DNA of 64,000 bases. Origin: Hygrophila difformis (taxonomy: Eukaryota; Streptophyta; Magnoliopsida; Lamiales; Acanthaceae). The stretch is from NCBI GenBank assembly GCA_030278955.1, contig JAOANR010000014.1, positions 21,082,068-21,146,067 of the forward strand, given 5' to 3'. The translations under genes were made by a program, and so were the position numbers. Shown here one piece after another: positions 54,345-64,000 of this stretch. A model generated the notes under the pieces. It worked only from the letters and a program-made list of their open reading frames with translations, was not told the DNA's origin and made no database searches. Numbering within the stretch: the first letter of the stretch is position 1; the number at the start of each line of letters is the position of its first letter.

Positions 54345-55826
54345 CTAGATTTCTAAGGATCCATCCGAATCATCTACTTCATCTTCCCTAGGAACATCAT
54401 CATCCCCTGTGGAGCTCGAACTAGTAGTAGGAGGAATATATCGATCACCTAGACTTTCAGACATGAAAAATTCAAGTCTACTAGAAAGTTGTGAAATCTG
54501 TGTCTGTGCACTATCCTCCTTTTTCTTCATCTCGGCTCTCAGCTGATGAATTTCATAAGTCATTCTGTGAATTGCACTCTCTACAGGCTCAGCCTTAGTA
54601 CCAGATGTACTAGGTATATCAGTGGGATGAGTGGATGCCCTACGAGATGAAGTAGGGTAAGCTAGCTCTGCACATCTTACTCCAGGCTTGGTGTAATTAG
54701 TTTTGAAGCAGATAGGAGGCTTTGGTTTTACATCTTGAGCATATGCACTTAGATCCACTCCAGCTCTCTTACAAAGAGTCCAAATCAGTGCAGGAAATCC
54801 AAGAACTTTCCTCTTCACATCAGATCCCATTTTACTCAACTCATATGCCACCATCTCCCCAATATGAATAGGCAGCCCGTTCTTCACACAATACACAAAA
54901 TACAGCTCCTCTGCATTGGGCTGCGCAGTGTGGGAACTAGGGTACACCTTATGCTTGTAGAGTAAGTAGATCTGATAGAGTGGCGCAGTCATCGATGTGG
55001 CAACAACGCTATCCTTCTCCTTCCCTATGTAATGGTTTCTCTCTTGGTTTTCAAACATCTCTCTCAAAATCCTCTTCTCTAATGCTGATCCTCCTTCCTC
55101 TGCATGAACAGGGTCATGGAAGTGCTTCTTCTTTGTAGCTGGGCAAGAAACATCCACAGTACCATAAAGTTCATTGATCACTGCGGGACCATATGGCACA
55201 GGCACCCCCCTAATCCATGAAGTATAGTGCTCATACTGGGCATTACACAAGAATTGCCTAGTAAGCTCCCAAGAGTAAACTCCTTCCGGATGCGCAGCAA
55301 ACTTCATCCATCCTCGACTCATGAGAGCATCATGAATCGAAAACCGCTCCATGTCAGCTTCAGTGAATCCCTTGTCTGCAAGAATCCATCTATCCACCAT
55401 TCTTTGATAATAGGAATATGCCTTCTGGTTGATGAAGATAGCCGGATTGAAAGTGTCCCCAGTTAATTCCTCCAGAGGGTTTGCAATTGCATCGTCCTTC
55501 CTATTATGACTTTTCCTCTTTGCCTTAGAATTGTTTGGACGTTTATCCCCCTCTGGTGAAATTTCTTCTCGAGATTCAGCATCATCCTCCTCTTGCTGTG
55601 GATCATCCTCTGATGGTTGAGCAGAATTGAAGGAAGTATCGTAACCATTATACGAATCGGGAGCTACCAGATTGTTCACAAATATGCCTTCAGCACCCGT
55701 TGTAGCCGGCTCCAGAATAGGTTCATTAATTTCTGGTGTCTGTGATGGAGCAGGCTCTGTGGCTTTCAATTTCTTTCCGGCATTGCTTCCCTTGTTTCCT
55801 CGGGTTGATCTTCTCTTTGGCCCCAT
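54345..55826 (-). CDS. Transposase_32-like protein T2 (493 aa)
   Basis: ATG at 55826 (MGPKRRSTRGNKG). It has a basic Ser/Lys-rich N-terminus and an acidic linker. The conserved domain (about 130-390) contains FNPAIFINQKAYSYYQRM, SRGWMKFAAHPEGVYSWELT, APLYQIYLLYKHKVYPSSHT and FPALIWTLCKRAGVDL. A coiled-coil-like segment (about 415-455) follows, then a Ser/Asp/Glu-rich tail. It is the putative plant transposon protein family found in Athila elements; despite the name I see no DDE-type catalytic motif. It is paralogous to the 627-aa ORF upstream (SRGWxxFxxHPxGxYSWELT and SSHT/STHT shared). Same strand as gag-pol, so it may be expressed from a subgenomic or internal transcript; a GGCGC array lies 300 bp upstream. 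Confidence 0.85.
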   Translation of the reverse strand: MGPKRRSTRGNKGSNAGKKLKATEPAPSQTPEINEPILEPATTGAEGIFVNNLVAPDSYNGYDTSFNSAQPSEDDPQQEEDDAESREEISPEGDKRPNNSKAKRKSHNRKDDAIANPLEELTGDTFNPAIFINQKAYSYYQRMVDRWILADKGFTEADMERFSIHDALMSRGWMKFAAHPEGVYSWELTRQFLCNAQYEHYTSWIRGVPVPYGPAVINELYGTVDVSCPATKKKHFHDPVHAEEGGSALEKRILREMFENQERNHYIGKEKDSVVATSMTAPLYQIYLLYKHKVYPSSHTAQPNAEELYFVYCVKNGLPIHIGEMVAYELSKMGSDVKRKVLGFPALIWTLCKRAGVDLSAYAQDVKPKPPICFKTNYTKPGVRCAELAYPTSSRRASTHPTDIPSTSGTKAEPVESAIHRMTYEIHQLRAEMKKKEDSAQTQISQLSSRLEFFMSESLGDRYIPPTTSSSSTGDDDVPREDEVDDSDGSLEI

Positions 55827-56120
55827 GAGAAACGAGTTTTTACAGTAATTTGATGAATAGGACAGATATTAGGAAGCTTAATATTGAACAAGAAGAGAGT
55901 AGACAGATTTAGTAGAATATGAACAAGAAGGATCGGTTCTATCCCCTTTTATAGAGAGTGAGATCATGACTTGGTCAAGATATGAGGTGAATAATCGGAT
56001 CCAAGGCTGTATATACACCAAATATATGATTTAGAGTCAGTATAATGCAGTTTTGGATCTTAAAAATCGATTGGATTTGATTTGAATCTTTTAGATTCGA
56101 GGATTTTTCAAAAATTCGCG

Positions 56121-56450
56121 TCTGTGGCGCCCAATGCGGCGCTCAGAAGCCAATTTAAGCGCCAAACAGCAAGTGTGGCGCATTCTGAAGAAAAGCTCGG
56201 GTTCGCGGCGCCAAAAGTGGCGCTCGAGGGGTGATTTGGGCGCCGCACAGTAGATGCGGCGCATCCTGAAGCAATTTGGAAAAATTTTTATTTTTGTGGC
56301 GCGGAAAGTGGCGCATGGGAGCAGTTTTAGGCGCCGCTTAGCACATGCGGCGCATTCTGGGAAAACTTGGAAAATTTTCCAAGTGTCCAGGCGCCAATAT
56401 GGCGCTGCAGGGCCTTTTTAGGCGCCACACAGTGCGTGTGGCGCATTCTG
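56121..56450. repeat. GGCGC module array upstream of ORF T2 (4 modules)
   Basis: Four modules, at about 56124-56188, 56207-56271, 56297-56357 and 56390-56450. Inverted halves are perfect in two of them: GCGCCGCA with TGCGGCGC in the second, and GCGCCACAC with GTGTGGCGC in the fourth. They are in the same orientation on the plus strand as the other arrays. The array ends about 295 bp before the T2 start codon. Confidence 0.82.
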
Positions 56451-56888
56451 TGCCGAATTCGGGCAGAATGTGTTTTTCCTAAGTTCTTCCCCAAGATATC
56501 CAACATCTCCAAATCAATCAAAAATACCAATCTCACATTTTCTACACCTTAATCAAGTCCAAATACACCTCATTGATCTATCCAACAGTTCAAAACAGTT
56601 TAATCTAACACGAAATTGGCAAGAGCTATTTTATTGAATTTAAAAGCAACTAAGAACCTTAAAAGACAAATACAACTATCTAAAGCTTCACATGATCTAG
56701 ATAACTTGAATAATGGAAATAATATGACTAGGGTAGTAAAATAGCAGGAAATAGAGTCCAGGACAGTACAATCCAAATGAAAAATACTGAAAAGTAGCAA
56801 AAGAAATCCAATAGAGTCAAATACATAGGCCTATCAATACATGTCATCTATAACACTCATAAGCCTATCTATTGCTCATCTCTCACTC
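56451..56888. other. Spacer between ORF T1 and the T2 array
   Basis: Non-coding Athila internal sequence without recognisable features. Confidence 0.5.
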
Positions 56889-58772
56889 TCAGTCAGTGTC
56901 CTCATCGGAATCCTCATTGTCTCCAACCTCCTCCGATCCGTCATCAGCATCATCACCCTCAGCATCATCATCACCACCATCCTCGGCATCATCATCACCA
57001 TCTCCAGAGCCCACATAATCCTCATCATCGTCGTCCTCAGAAGGTGTCTGAGGAGCGACGTACCTCCGTCCTAAGCTCTGGGACATAAAGTACTCCAGTC
57101 GGGCTGAGTGGTAGGCCTGAGCTCGTGCATTCTTGGCTATTTGATCAACCAAGAAATGGCGTCTCTGAGCTGCGAGCTGGGCATGCTCATTTATTGTGTT
57201 CAGCAGGTTCTGCTGGTTCATCATCAATGTCCTAGCCCACTCGGGCTCTGCCTGATACTGCTGTGGCTGCTGTGACTGAGCTCTAGCTCGCCCTCTACCT
57301 CTGCCCCTACCACCTCGGGTACCCCGGGTGGACTGTGAAGGAGCCTCAGAATGCTCCTGGCTACCCTGTGATGGTGCAGGTGGTGGTGACTGTCTAGGCA
57401 TCTCTCTGGGGAGCAACATAGGCTGGCATCTAACACCGGGCAACTTAAAATCCTTTGTGAATGGAATAGAGGGCCTCATCTCCCAATCTCTGTCAAACTG
57501 CCTCATATCTATCCCTGCCTGGGCACAAAGGAGCCAAATAAGACTGGGGAACATGAGAGCTGACCTCTTAGACACCCCCGGTGTCTGCCTCAACTCAAGT
57601 GCTATGAGCTCTCCAATGTTGATCGGGCTACCCATCTTGATACAATACGGAACGTACAAATCCAAAGCAGTGGGTCCCGAAGTATGGGTAGAGGGACTCA
57701 ATCTAGCTCTGTAAAACATCAGTAGCTGGTACATAGGGGCATCCATCCTAGGCCCATCCAACTTGCTCGGATCATCCTTATAGATAAGGACATCCTCCTG
57801 GGCCTCATACATAGACGCAAGTACCATCCTCTTGAAGTCCTCCCTATCATCGGCTCGCATCACCGGCTCCCAGAAATCTCTCCCATAAGGTACATCCACC
57901 ACCCCAAACAACTGGTTGATGTGCTGTGGTGTAATAGGAATAGTGGTCCCAAATATCCAAGAGTCCTCCTCCTCAGCATTGGCTAAAAATAGCCTAGTCA
58001 ACTCCCAAGAGTATGATCCGACCGGGTGTCGCACAAATCTCTCCCAGCCTCGGGACTGAATAGCATCTCGTAACAGGGGATGCTGCAAATCTCTATCAGA
58101 AAACCCTCTGTCCGGAATCATCCTCTTGTTATGGAACCTCTGATACAATGTGTAAGCCCTGGCGCTCCTAAACACAGTAGCATCGAAAATACCCTCTCTG
58201 ATATAGTGCAACTGAGGCACGTAAGTCCTGGGATCATATCTCTTTTGCTTCCCCCGCGTGGTCTGCTGTTCCTGCTGTTCCTGCTCAACCTCAACATCAT
58301 ACTCCTCTCCACCTACATCCTCAGGAACAGGCTCCTGAATAGACAATGTAGCAGATCTCCCTCTCCTAGGCCGAGAGGAAGTAGAAGTAGTAGCGGGCGC
58401 CTTCCCCCGCGAGGCTCTAGTGGGGGCCTGTGAATGATCCGATGCCTGAGGCTGAGGCTGGTCAGGCTGATTAACCTCCTGATGGTCATCAGCGGGCAAT
58501 GTAGTGTGTCTAGAAGATGCACCGCTCTTGGACTTACTCTTCCTAAAATAGGAGAGAAGTCCCTTGGACTTAGAAGCACCACCTGATCCTTGGGGCTGAT
58601 CCATCTGTGTCAAGTGTTTAGTACGAAGTCTGCGAGGTTCAAAAATATGTTCATCAGGAATAGGAGTAGGAATGCTATCCGGCGACTGTGGATCATAAAT
58701 CCCCATCCTCCCCTCGGGCATCGGTATATACCTATAACCCGATTTCTTAGGGAGATTTGGAGGATTATACAT
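56889..58772 (-). CDS. Transposase_32-like protein T1 (627 aa)
   Basis: ATG at 58772 (MYNPPNLPKKSGYRYIP). Order: polar N-terminus with Ser/Lys and Pro/Gln stretches; conserved domain about 190-450 with FDATVFRSARAYTLYQRF, SRGWERFVRHPVGSYSWELT, PMYQLLMFYRARLSPSTHT and FPSLIWLLCAQAGIDM; an Arg/Gly-rich segment (TRGGRGRGRGRARA) at about 490-510 that could bind nucleic acid; and a very acidic Asp/Glu tail of about 55 residues. Same family as T2. Transcribed with gag-pol and read divergently from antisense ORF A1. Function unknown. The left copy is cut by the window start. Confidence 0.87.
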   Translation of the reverse strand: MYNPPNLPKKSGYRYIPMPEGRMGIYDPQSPDSIPTPIPDEHIFEPRRLRTKHLTQMDQPQGSGGASKSKGLLSYFRKSKSKSGASSRHTTLPADDHQEVNQPDQPQPQASDHSQAPTRASRGKAPATTSTSSRPRRGRSATLSIQEPVPEDVGGEEYDVEVEQEQQEQQTTRGKQKRYDPRTYVPQLHYIREGIFDATVFRSARAYTLYQRFHNKRMIPDRGFSDRDLQHPLLRDAIQSRGWERFVRHPVGSYSWELTRLFLANAEEEDSWIFGTTIPITPQHINQLFGVVDVPYGRDFWEPVMRADDREDFKRMVLASMYEAQEDVLIYKDDPSKLDGPRMDAPMYQLLMFYRARLSPSTHTSGPTALDLYVPYCIKMGSPINIGELIALELRQTPGVSKRSALMFPSLIWLLCAQAGIDMRQFDRDWEMRPSIPFTKDFKLPGVRCQPMLLPREMPRQSPPPAPSQGSQEHSEAPSQSTRGTRGGRGRGRGRARAQSQQPQQYQAEPEWARTLMMNQQNLLNTINEHAQLAAQRRHFLVDQIAKNARAQAYHSARLEYFMSQSLGRRYVAPQTPSEDDDDEDYVGSGDGDDDAEDGGDDDAEGDDADDGSEEVGDNEDSDEDTD

Positions 58773-59769
58773 TATATTGGCACCTGATTGTACAAAAATG
58801 ATGGGTTAGTATCATATATATGCATTGCCTCCCATCCTCACACTTAAGTTTAAACCAAAGGTTTAACTTAAGTGTTAAGTACAAAGCAAACATATACATC
58901 AACCTAGAATGTGGGATTTATATGACTCAATGACCACAATGTTGTATTTTAAGGTTCATAAATCCTAAACTTTGTTTAAAGAAATAATCCATTTTATCCC
59001 AAAGTTTAGAATTCAATTTTAGAGCATACTTCTTAATAAAAACTCCTATTTTATTAAATTTCCAGATTTAATAAATAAAATAACCTAACTAAATAAACTA
59101 GTTTATCCTAAATGGTTTAAATTAATATTTAAATCCATTCCAATTTATTTATAGGATAAATTAACCTATTCTAATTAAATAAAAGAGTTTTTATCAAAAA
59201 TACCCAATTTGACTTACATAATGAAAAACATGGAATTCTTGACATAAAAATGAGCTTATAATTTCAATATATTTAAAATGACATATTCTAGTGATGTTTT
59301 ATCCATTTAATTATCAAAAATGCCATTTTAATTAATTTAAAGCCATTTTTCAGATTTTCAAATTATAAAAATTCCAAATTTTTAATGTTACTCCAAAAAT
59401 CTCACCATATGCATGCAATCCATGTTCTACAATATTTTGTTCAAGTTTAAACTAGGATTTAGATACTAAAAATCGAACTTTATCCCACATTCTACGAAAC
59501 CCAAAATTCAAGTAACAATACCAATACCAATACCAAAATTAATGTAATCCAAAGCACTAGAAGAGTAAAAATGGAATTAGGATAGCTATTCTTACCTAAA
59601 TTGAAGCTTTGGAGCACTTTGGAGTAGAATCCCCAAAGTTGGAAGAACTAGGGTTCTTGAGCCCTAATTTGATTGAACAAGCAAAAATTTGGGATTTTGG
59701 AATGAGAATTGAGGAATGTGGATGAGAATTGATGAAAACAAACAAGAATTGGAAGAATTTTACCGGAGT
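58773..59769. other. AT-rich spacer between divergent ORFs (right copy)
   Basis: Same as 1638-2634, with three substitutions seen by eye (59202, 59433, 59496). Confidence 0.6.
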
Positions 59770-60170
59770 GTGTCGCGTGGTGGCGGATTGTGGCGCACGA
59801 TCGAGTGAGGGAATGGAGAGGAAGAGAGGGGCTGTCGATCGAGTGGAATGAGGAGAAATAAGGATTTTTGGGTTAAAAACCCGTCCAGACCCAGTTCTGG
59901 GTCTGTTGACCCGCGGGTCATGCGCCACATTGGCGCTTGAGACCTGATTTAGGCGCCGCACAGACCGTGCGGCGCATAGAGAACTTGTAAAATTTCTAAG
60001 GCTGGAGGCGGCGCTCAGAGTGGCGCTCAAAGACAATTTTTAGCGCCACACAGTATGTGTGGCGCAAACACTGACTCTCAAAATTCTGGAGTCCAGCTCC
60101 GGCGCTGAAAATGGCGCTCAATGGTCAATCTTGGCGCCACCATAGCCATGCGGCGCCTAGACTGAGTCAG
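59770..60170. repeat. GGCGC module array, divergent promoter region (right copy)
   Basis: Counterpart of 2635-3035, with one substitution at 60017 next to a core. Confidence 0.8.
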
Positions 60171-60408
60171 ATTGACCTCGAATTTCCTGTTAAAACCCAG
60201 TCTAGATGTAGGATTAAATCACACTCAAATTTCCCCTTTTTGCTCGGACTCCTCCTACTAATTTAGGACTAAATGAGCTGCTATAAATTCTTCTACTCCT
60301 TTTCCCTTTTTCACTACATAGAATTTCACTCTCTCTTGCAATTTCCCACGCACACTATTTTTCATTTATCGCCTTACTTTTGCTACACTCCTATTTCTCA
60401 TCACATAA

Positions 60409-60906
60409 ATGGCCTACCCTACAGAAATTACACAGGATAACTGGGCTTCAGAGCTGAATGGGTTTCTAGTGGATGAGGTACCCTCAGGTGCGACTGCAAA
60501 TGATTTTGATGCCCTATTGCATGAGCTTATCTACAGGCTACATTTTTCCCTTCGAGGGAAACGCACGCTTGATAAGGCAATCGACATTTCAGGGCGCTTG
60601 CTAACAGAGTACCCTCCACTACTAGACAATGACTTCAGATTCCGGGAAGCAATGACATTACTTGAAAACTGCCGAGACAGCATGCAAGAGTTCACTGCAC
60701 ATGTGAACTGGAGGGATAACGACCTGGGCGTGCGCATCTGCGAGTACCGCCGTATGCTGGAGTTGATTAATAGAGATTATGAGGGTGTCGTGCAGTCCAA
60801 GTGGCACAATGACACCGAGATGGACGTATTCCAGACGGCGTGGAACGAGTTGCGTGATGAGCTTGACGATCTCATCGCCCTTGAGGCACCTGCAATGCGT
60901 TTCTAA
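60409..60906 (+). CDS. Antisense ORF A1, right copy (165 aa)
   Basis: Identical to 3274-3771 except Thr for Met from the substitution at 60836. Open and full length. See the left copy for domain remarks. Confidence 0.72.
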   Translation: MAYPTEITQDNWASELNGFLVDEVPSGATANDFDALLHELIYRLHFSLRGKRTLDKAIDISGRLLTEYPPLLDNDFRFREAMTLLENCRDSMQEFTAHVNWRDNDLGVRICEYRRMLELINRDYEGVVQSKWHNDTEMDVFQTAWNELRDELDDLIALEAPAMRF

Positions 60907-61036
60907 TGATTTCCCCCAAATCACCTGATAGATCCCCTCTTTTCAAGCAATTTCACTTCAGTTCAATGTTTCTTTTAATGCTTATTCTCTTGTCATTTTC
61001 AGTTTTAATTCATTTTTCCTGAAATCTATCATTGTA

Positions 61037-61295
61037 CTCCCTCTGTCCCACTTCAGACGTCCTGTTTGACTTTTTGGCACTGTTCATTGTTTAACTTTGA
61101 CCCAATATTATTGCAAGTAAATATTTGAAAAAAATAGTCGAGTTCGGTCTTGTTAGATTCGTCTAATCGTGTAGTTTTAGAATATATATTTCACATAATT
61201 TTTACTTATATATATTTTGAGATATGATCGATTTAAAAAATGCATTGGATTGTGTGCAGAAATCAAACAAGACATCTTAAATGGGACGGAGGGAG
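61037..61295. mobile_element. Stowaway-type MITE (right copy)
   Basis: Same insertion as 3902-4160, same TA flanks. Both Athila copies inherited it from one parent. Confidence 0.9.
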
Positions 61296-61712
61296 TAATA
61301 AACATCCTATTTAATAAAATTTTCTATTGTTCCCCAATTATCCGATGATTCTCTGCTTGGTGGTTTATTTACTAGCTCGTACTCCCCACTATTAAACCAC
61401 TTGGCTTCATAGGCAACTATTGAATAACAATAAAAATAAAATGAAAACAAACAAACAAATAACTAACTATTGTGCTTTAATAATTACGCCTATTGGAATT
61501 AGAAATATAATAAGCTTAAAAACACATCATAATATAAAACATACTAATATTATAATAAGTTCAGATCCCATGCTTATCATTATACGGGAGAGAAATGATG
61601 ATAACAATTAACAGATAGAAGACTGAAAACTGAATGAACTGAGGAAAGAGAAAGAGTAGAATTTGTGTGAAGGGCAAAAATTTGACTCTGGCTACAATTC
61701 TGTCCAGAAAAT

Positions 61713-61850
61713 GCGCCAAAATGGCGCTGGAGGTCCATTTTGTGCGCCACATTGCTAGAGTGGCGCCTAGATTGATCCAGAGTCAGAGTCGGCGCCAAAC
61801 GTGGCGCTCTAGAAGAGATTTATGCGCCACACAGCACAGTCGGCGCCTTG
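61713..61850. repeat. GGCGC module array upstream of antisense ORF A2 (right copy)
   Basis: Counterpart of 4578-4715, two modules, no change seen. Confidence 0.75.
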
Positions 61851-62095
61851 ACTGAGTATTTCAGATTCGAAATTCAAGCTTAATTTACTCATGTGGAGGT
61901 TGATTCCTTCCTACCTAATTTAGGCAGTCAGACCTTCATATGTGTCACTTTCCACATCTCTCGGATCATTTACTTATTAAATTATGCACTCACATTTGCT
62001 CTACTTCCTCCTTCTTTTAACACTCCTCCTCTTCTCTCACCTCTCAAATCTACTACATTTCATTCTCCCTTTTTTTTCACTTTTTGTCATTAAAC

Positions 62096-62608
62096 ATGTC
62101 ATATCCTACAGAAATTACTTATGACAATTGGGTTGATGAGCTGTCTCGCTTCCTTACAGAGGATGTTCCTACCGACACTAAGGCCTCAGAATTCGAAACC
62201 CTGCTACTCCGACTAGTCCATCAATTCAATTTCTCTCGTCGGGGGCAACTCGCATTGGAAAGTGCAATTGCTTTTACAGATAGGTTATTCAATGAATACC
62301 CTAAATATGTTGACAACAACACTCGACACAGTGATTTGATTAACTTATGCCGAAAATGCAGAGATAGCCTGCAAGACCTTACAGATTATGCTAACAGGGA
62401 AGATAACGATCTAGAGATGCACATCAATGAATATCTTCAGCTGCTAGATCGTGCCGACAGTGATCTCTTGGCCCTGATTGATAGCAAGTATCTGAATGAC
62501 AACGATTTGAACGAATTTCAAGGAGACTGGAATGATCTGTGCGAGAAACTGAACACGTTCATAGCCCTTGAGACATCAGCAAATCGATCCAGAAGAATCA
62601 TCGCATAG
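62096..62608 (+). CDS. Antisense ORF A2, right copy (170 aa)
   Basis: Counterpart of 4961-5473. ATG at 62096 is chosen over the upstream TTG. One conservative Lys to Arg change (62361). Confidence 0.72.
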   Translation: MSYPTEITYDNWVDELSRFLTEDVPTDTKASEFETLLLRLVHQFNFSRRGQLALESAIAFTDRLFNEYPKYVDNNTRHSDLINLCRKCRDSLQDLTDYANREDNDLEMHINEYLQLLDRADSDLLALIDSKYLNDNDLNEFQGDWNDLCEKLNTFIALETSANRSRRIIA

Positions 62609-62985
62609 TTTCACGCACATTTCCCTATTTAGCACTATTTCCATCTTTCATTTAAATTGTTGTCATCAATTTATCAATAATGTCAGACAGTACACAGCTC
62701 TATTGTTGCATTTGTTCCCATTATCAATAACATGCACTATTTGATTTGTTAAATTCAAGTGTGAAAGCAGCATGAAATCCATCAAAATAAACTTAATCTA
62801 AAGCAGCATTTACTCAATTAAAAATAATACTAATAATAATAAAAGAACAAATAAAAACACTACAGCACAAGATACAAAATATTTTTGTCCCCCTTTTTTT
62901 TTATAATTTTTATGGGTTTTCGTAATTTTAACAAATCAGACTAAACATAAGTAAAAATGCAAAGCAATTACTTCAATAAACAAAT

Positions 62986-64000
62986 TTAAATAACCAAAGG
63001 CTTAACATTAATTTGTTCGATGAATTTTACTTCATCTCCAAAATAATGTTTAAGTCTTTGACCATTTACAGTGAATTCCCTTTCATCATCAGCTTTTAAA
63101 ACTACTGCACCATTATCCAACACCTTTACAATTCTAAAAGGCCCTGACCATTTAGTCTTCAATTTCCCAGGAAATACTTTAAATCTAGAATTATACAAAA
63201 GCACTAATTGACCAGCTTCAAACACCTTAGGCCTAAGCATTTTATCATGATAAAGCTTTGTTCTTTCTTTATAAATTAAAGCATTGTCATAAGCATGACG
63301 TCGCATTTCTTCTAATTCATTAAGATCTACCTTTCTTTTCTCTTGAGCTTCTTTAAATTCAAAATTTAATTTCTTCATAGCCCAAAGCGACTTAAACTCA
63401 AGTTCGAAAGGCAAGTGACAAGCTTTACCATAAACCAATTTAAACGGGGTCATCCCTATAGGTGTTTTAAATGCTGTCCTATATGCCCATAATGCTTCAT
63501 CTAACTTAAAAGCCCATTCTTTCCTAGATTTTCCTACAGTAGCTTCCAAAATCTTTTTAATCTCGCGATTAGTGACTTCTACTTGACCATTGGCTTGAGG
63601 GTGATAGGGTGTTGTTATCCTATGATGAACATGAAATCTAAATAACAATTGATTAACAGCCCTATTGACAAAATGAGATCCACCATCACTAATGATTGCT
63701 TTAGGCACACCAAAACGAGTAAAAATTTGCTTTTTCAAAAATTTAATCACTTGTTTAGCATCATTCAACGCACATGCTTCAGCTTCTACCCATTTTGACA
63801 CATATTCTACAGCAACTAGAACATATAATTTTCCATTAGATGGTGGAAATGGACCCATGAAATCAATCCCCCATAAATCAAACAACTCAACAGGCATAAT
63901 TCCTTTTAAAGGCATTTCATCTCTTTTAGTGATGTTACCAGCCCTTTGACATACGTCACATTTTTGCACAAATGATCTAGCATCCCTATAAATATTAGGC
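62986..64000 (-). CDS. gag-pol polyprotein, C-terminal integrase part (cut by window end)
   Basis: Identical in frame to 5851-6865 of the left copy. It contains the second zinc-finger pair (KCDVCQRAG), the D, D and E of the integrase core ([22 protein letters not shown]), the [10 protein letters not shown]-terminal fold and the stop at 62986. The rest lies beyond the window. No damage seen. Confidence 0.93.
   Translation of the reverse strand, partial: PNIYRDARSFVQKCDVCQRAGNITKRDEMPLKGIMPVELFDLWGIDFMGPFPPSNGKLYVLVAVEYVSKWVEAEACALNDAKQVIKFLKKQIFTRFGVPKAIISDGGSHFVNRAVNQLLFRFHVHHRITTPYHPQANGQVEVTNREIKKILEATVGKSRKEWAFKLDEALWAYRTAFKTPIGMTPFKLVYGKACHLPFELEFKSLWAMKKLNFEFKEAQEKRKVDLNELEEMRRHAYDNALIYKERTKLYHDKMLRPKVFEAGQLVLLYNSRFKVFPGKLKTKWSGPFRIVKVLDNGAVVLKADDEREFTVNGQRLKHYFGDEVKFIEQINVKPLVI

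Larger units (their letters stand above)
50936..64000 (-). mobile_element. Athila-like element, right copy (3' part, cut by window end)
   Basis: Read on the minus strand, it starts inside gag-pol at the window end, followed by the antisense ORF pair, the 627-aa and 493-aa Transposase_32-like ORFs and the 3' LTR. 57136-64000 matches 1-6865 at a constant offset with no indel. It supplies the 3' structure missing from the left copy, including the second Transposase_32-like ORF. Confidence 0.93.

Noticed and set aside
54345..58772. DNA transposon inserted in the Athila element
   Set aside because: Despite the family name there are no terminal inverted repeats, no target duplication and no DDE motif; the ORFs lie where Athila elements carry extra ORFs.

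Overview
The window is nuclear DNA of a flowering plant, probably a eudicot. It is almost entirely transposable elements plus a few decayed gene pieces. Pointers to a plant are an Athila-lineage Ty3/gypsy element primed by tRNA-Asp, an L1-type LINE whose ORF2 ends in an RNase H domain, Stowaway-type MITEs, a long-LTR element of the TGTAACACCCC type, and a separase (ESP1) pseudogene with intron-exon structure. No species can be named from the sequence.

Layout. (1) 1-13591: the 5' part of an Athila-like element on the minus strand. It has a 5' LTR (11609-13591), a tRNA-Asp PBS, an intact gag-pol ORF (5851-11478), two antisense paralogous small ORFs (3274-3771, 4961-5473) and part of a sense ORF resembling the putative plant transposon protein (Transposase_32) family. 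(2) 14155-22790: a LINE with both ORFs open, flanked by 15-bp target duplications, with a palindrome at its 5' junction. (3) 22971-26764: non-coding DNA with exon-like scraps of an unrecognised minus-strand gene and a partial direct duplication. (4) 26765-33852: a non-autonomous LTR element with 3.5-kb LTRs, its 5' LTR truncated. (5) 33853-45650: a 5'-truncated separase pseudogene on the plus strand, with foreign DNA in one intron. (6) 45771-47950: an inverted copy of its protease-encoding 3' part, making a roughly 2.1-kb-arm inverted repeat with a 50-bp loop. (7) 48080-50930: MITE-like pieces and an AAT microsatellite. (8) 50936-64000: the 3' part of a second, nearly identical Athila-like element (3' LTR, two Transposase_32-like ORFs, the antisense ORFs, and the gag-pol 3' end).

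Positions 1-6865 and 57136-64000 align at a constant offset of 57135 with no indels and about nine substitutions found by eye. Both Athila outer junctions in the window carry the same 5-bp duplication, CTCAT. The simplest reading is a roughly 57-kb tandem duplication (or an assembly joining of two haplotypes) made after one Athila insertion. The complete element would then be about 19.8 kb.

The most unusual content is inside the Athila element. It carries two sense-strand Transposase_32-like paralogues and two antisense small paralogues. Upstream of each extra ORF, and in the LTR near its minus-strand 5' end, lies an array of the same roughly 70-bp module built from four GGCGC cores, part of which can fold into a hairpin. 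This looks like a shared promoter or regulatory module within one element. The second highlight is the separase-derived long inverted repeat, which if transcribed would give a hairpin RNA matching the protease domain of separase.
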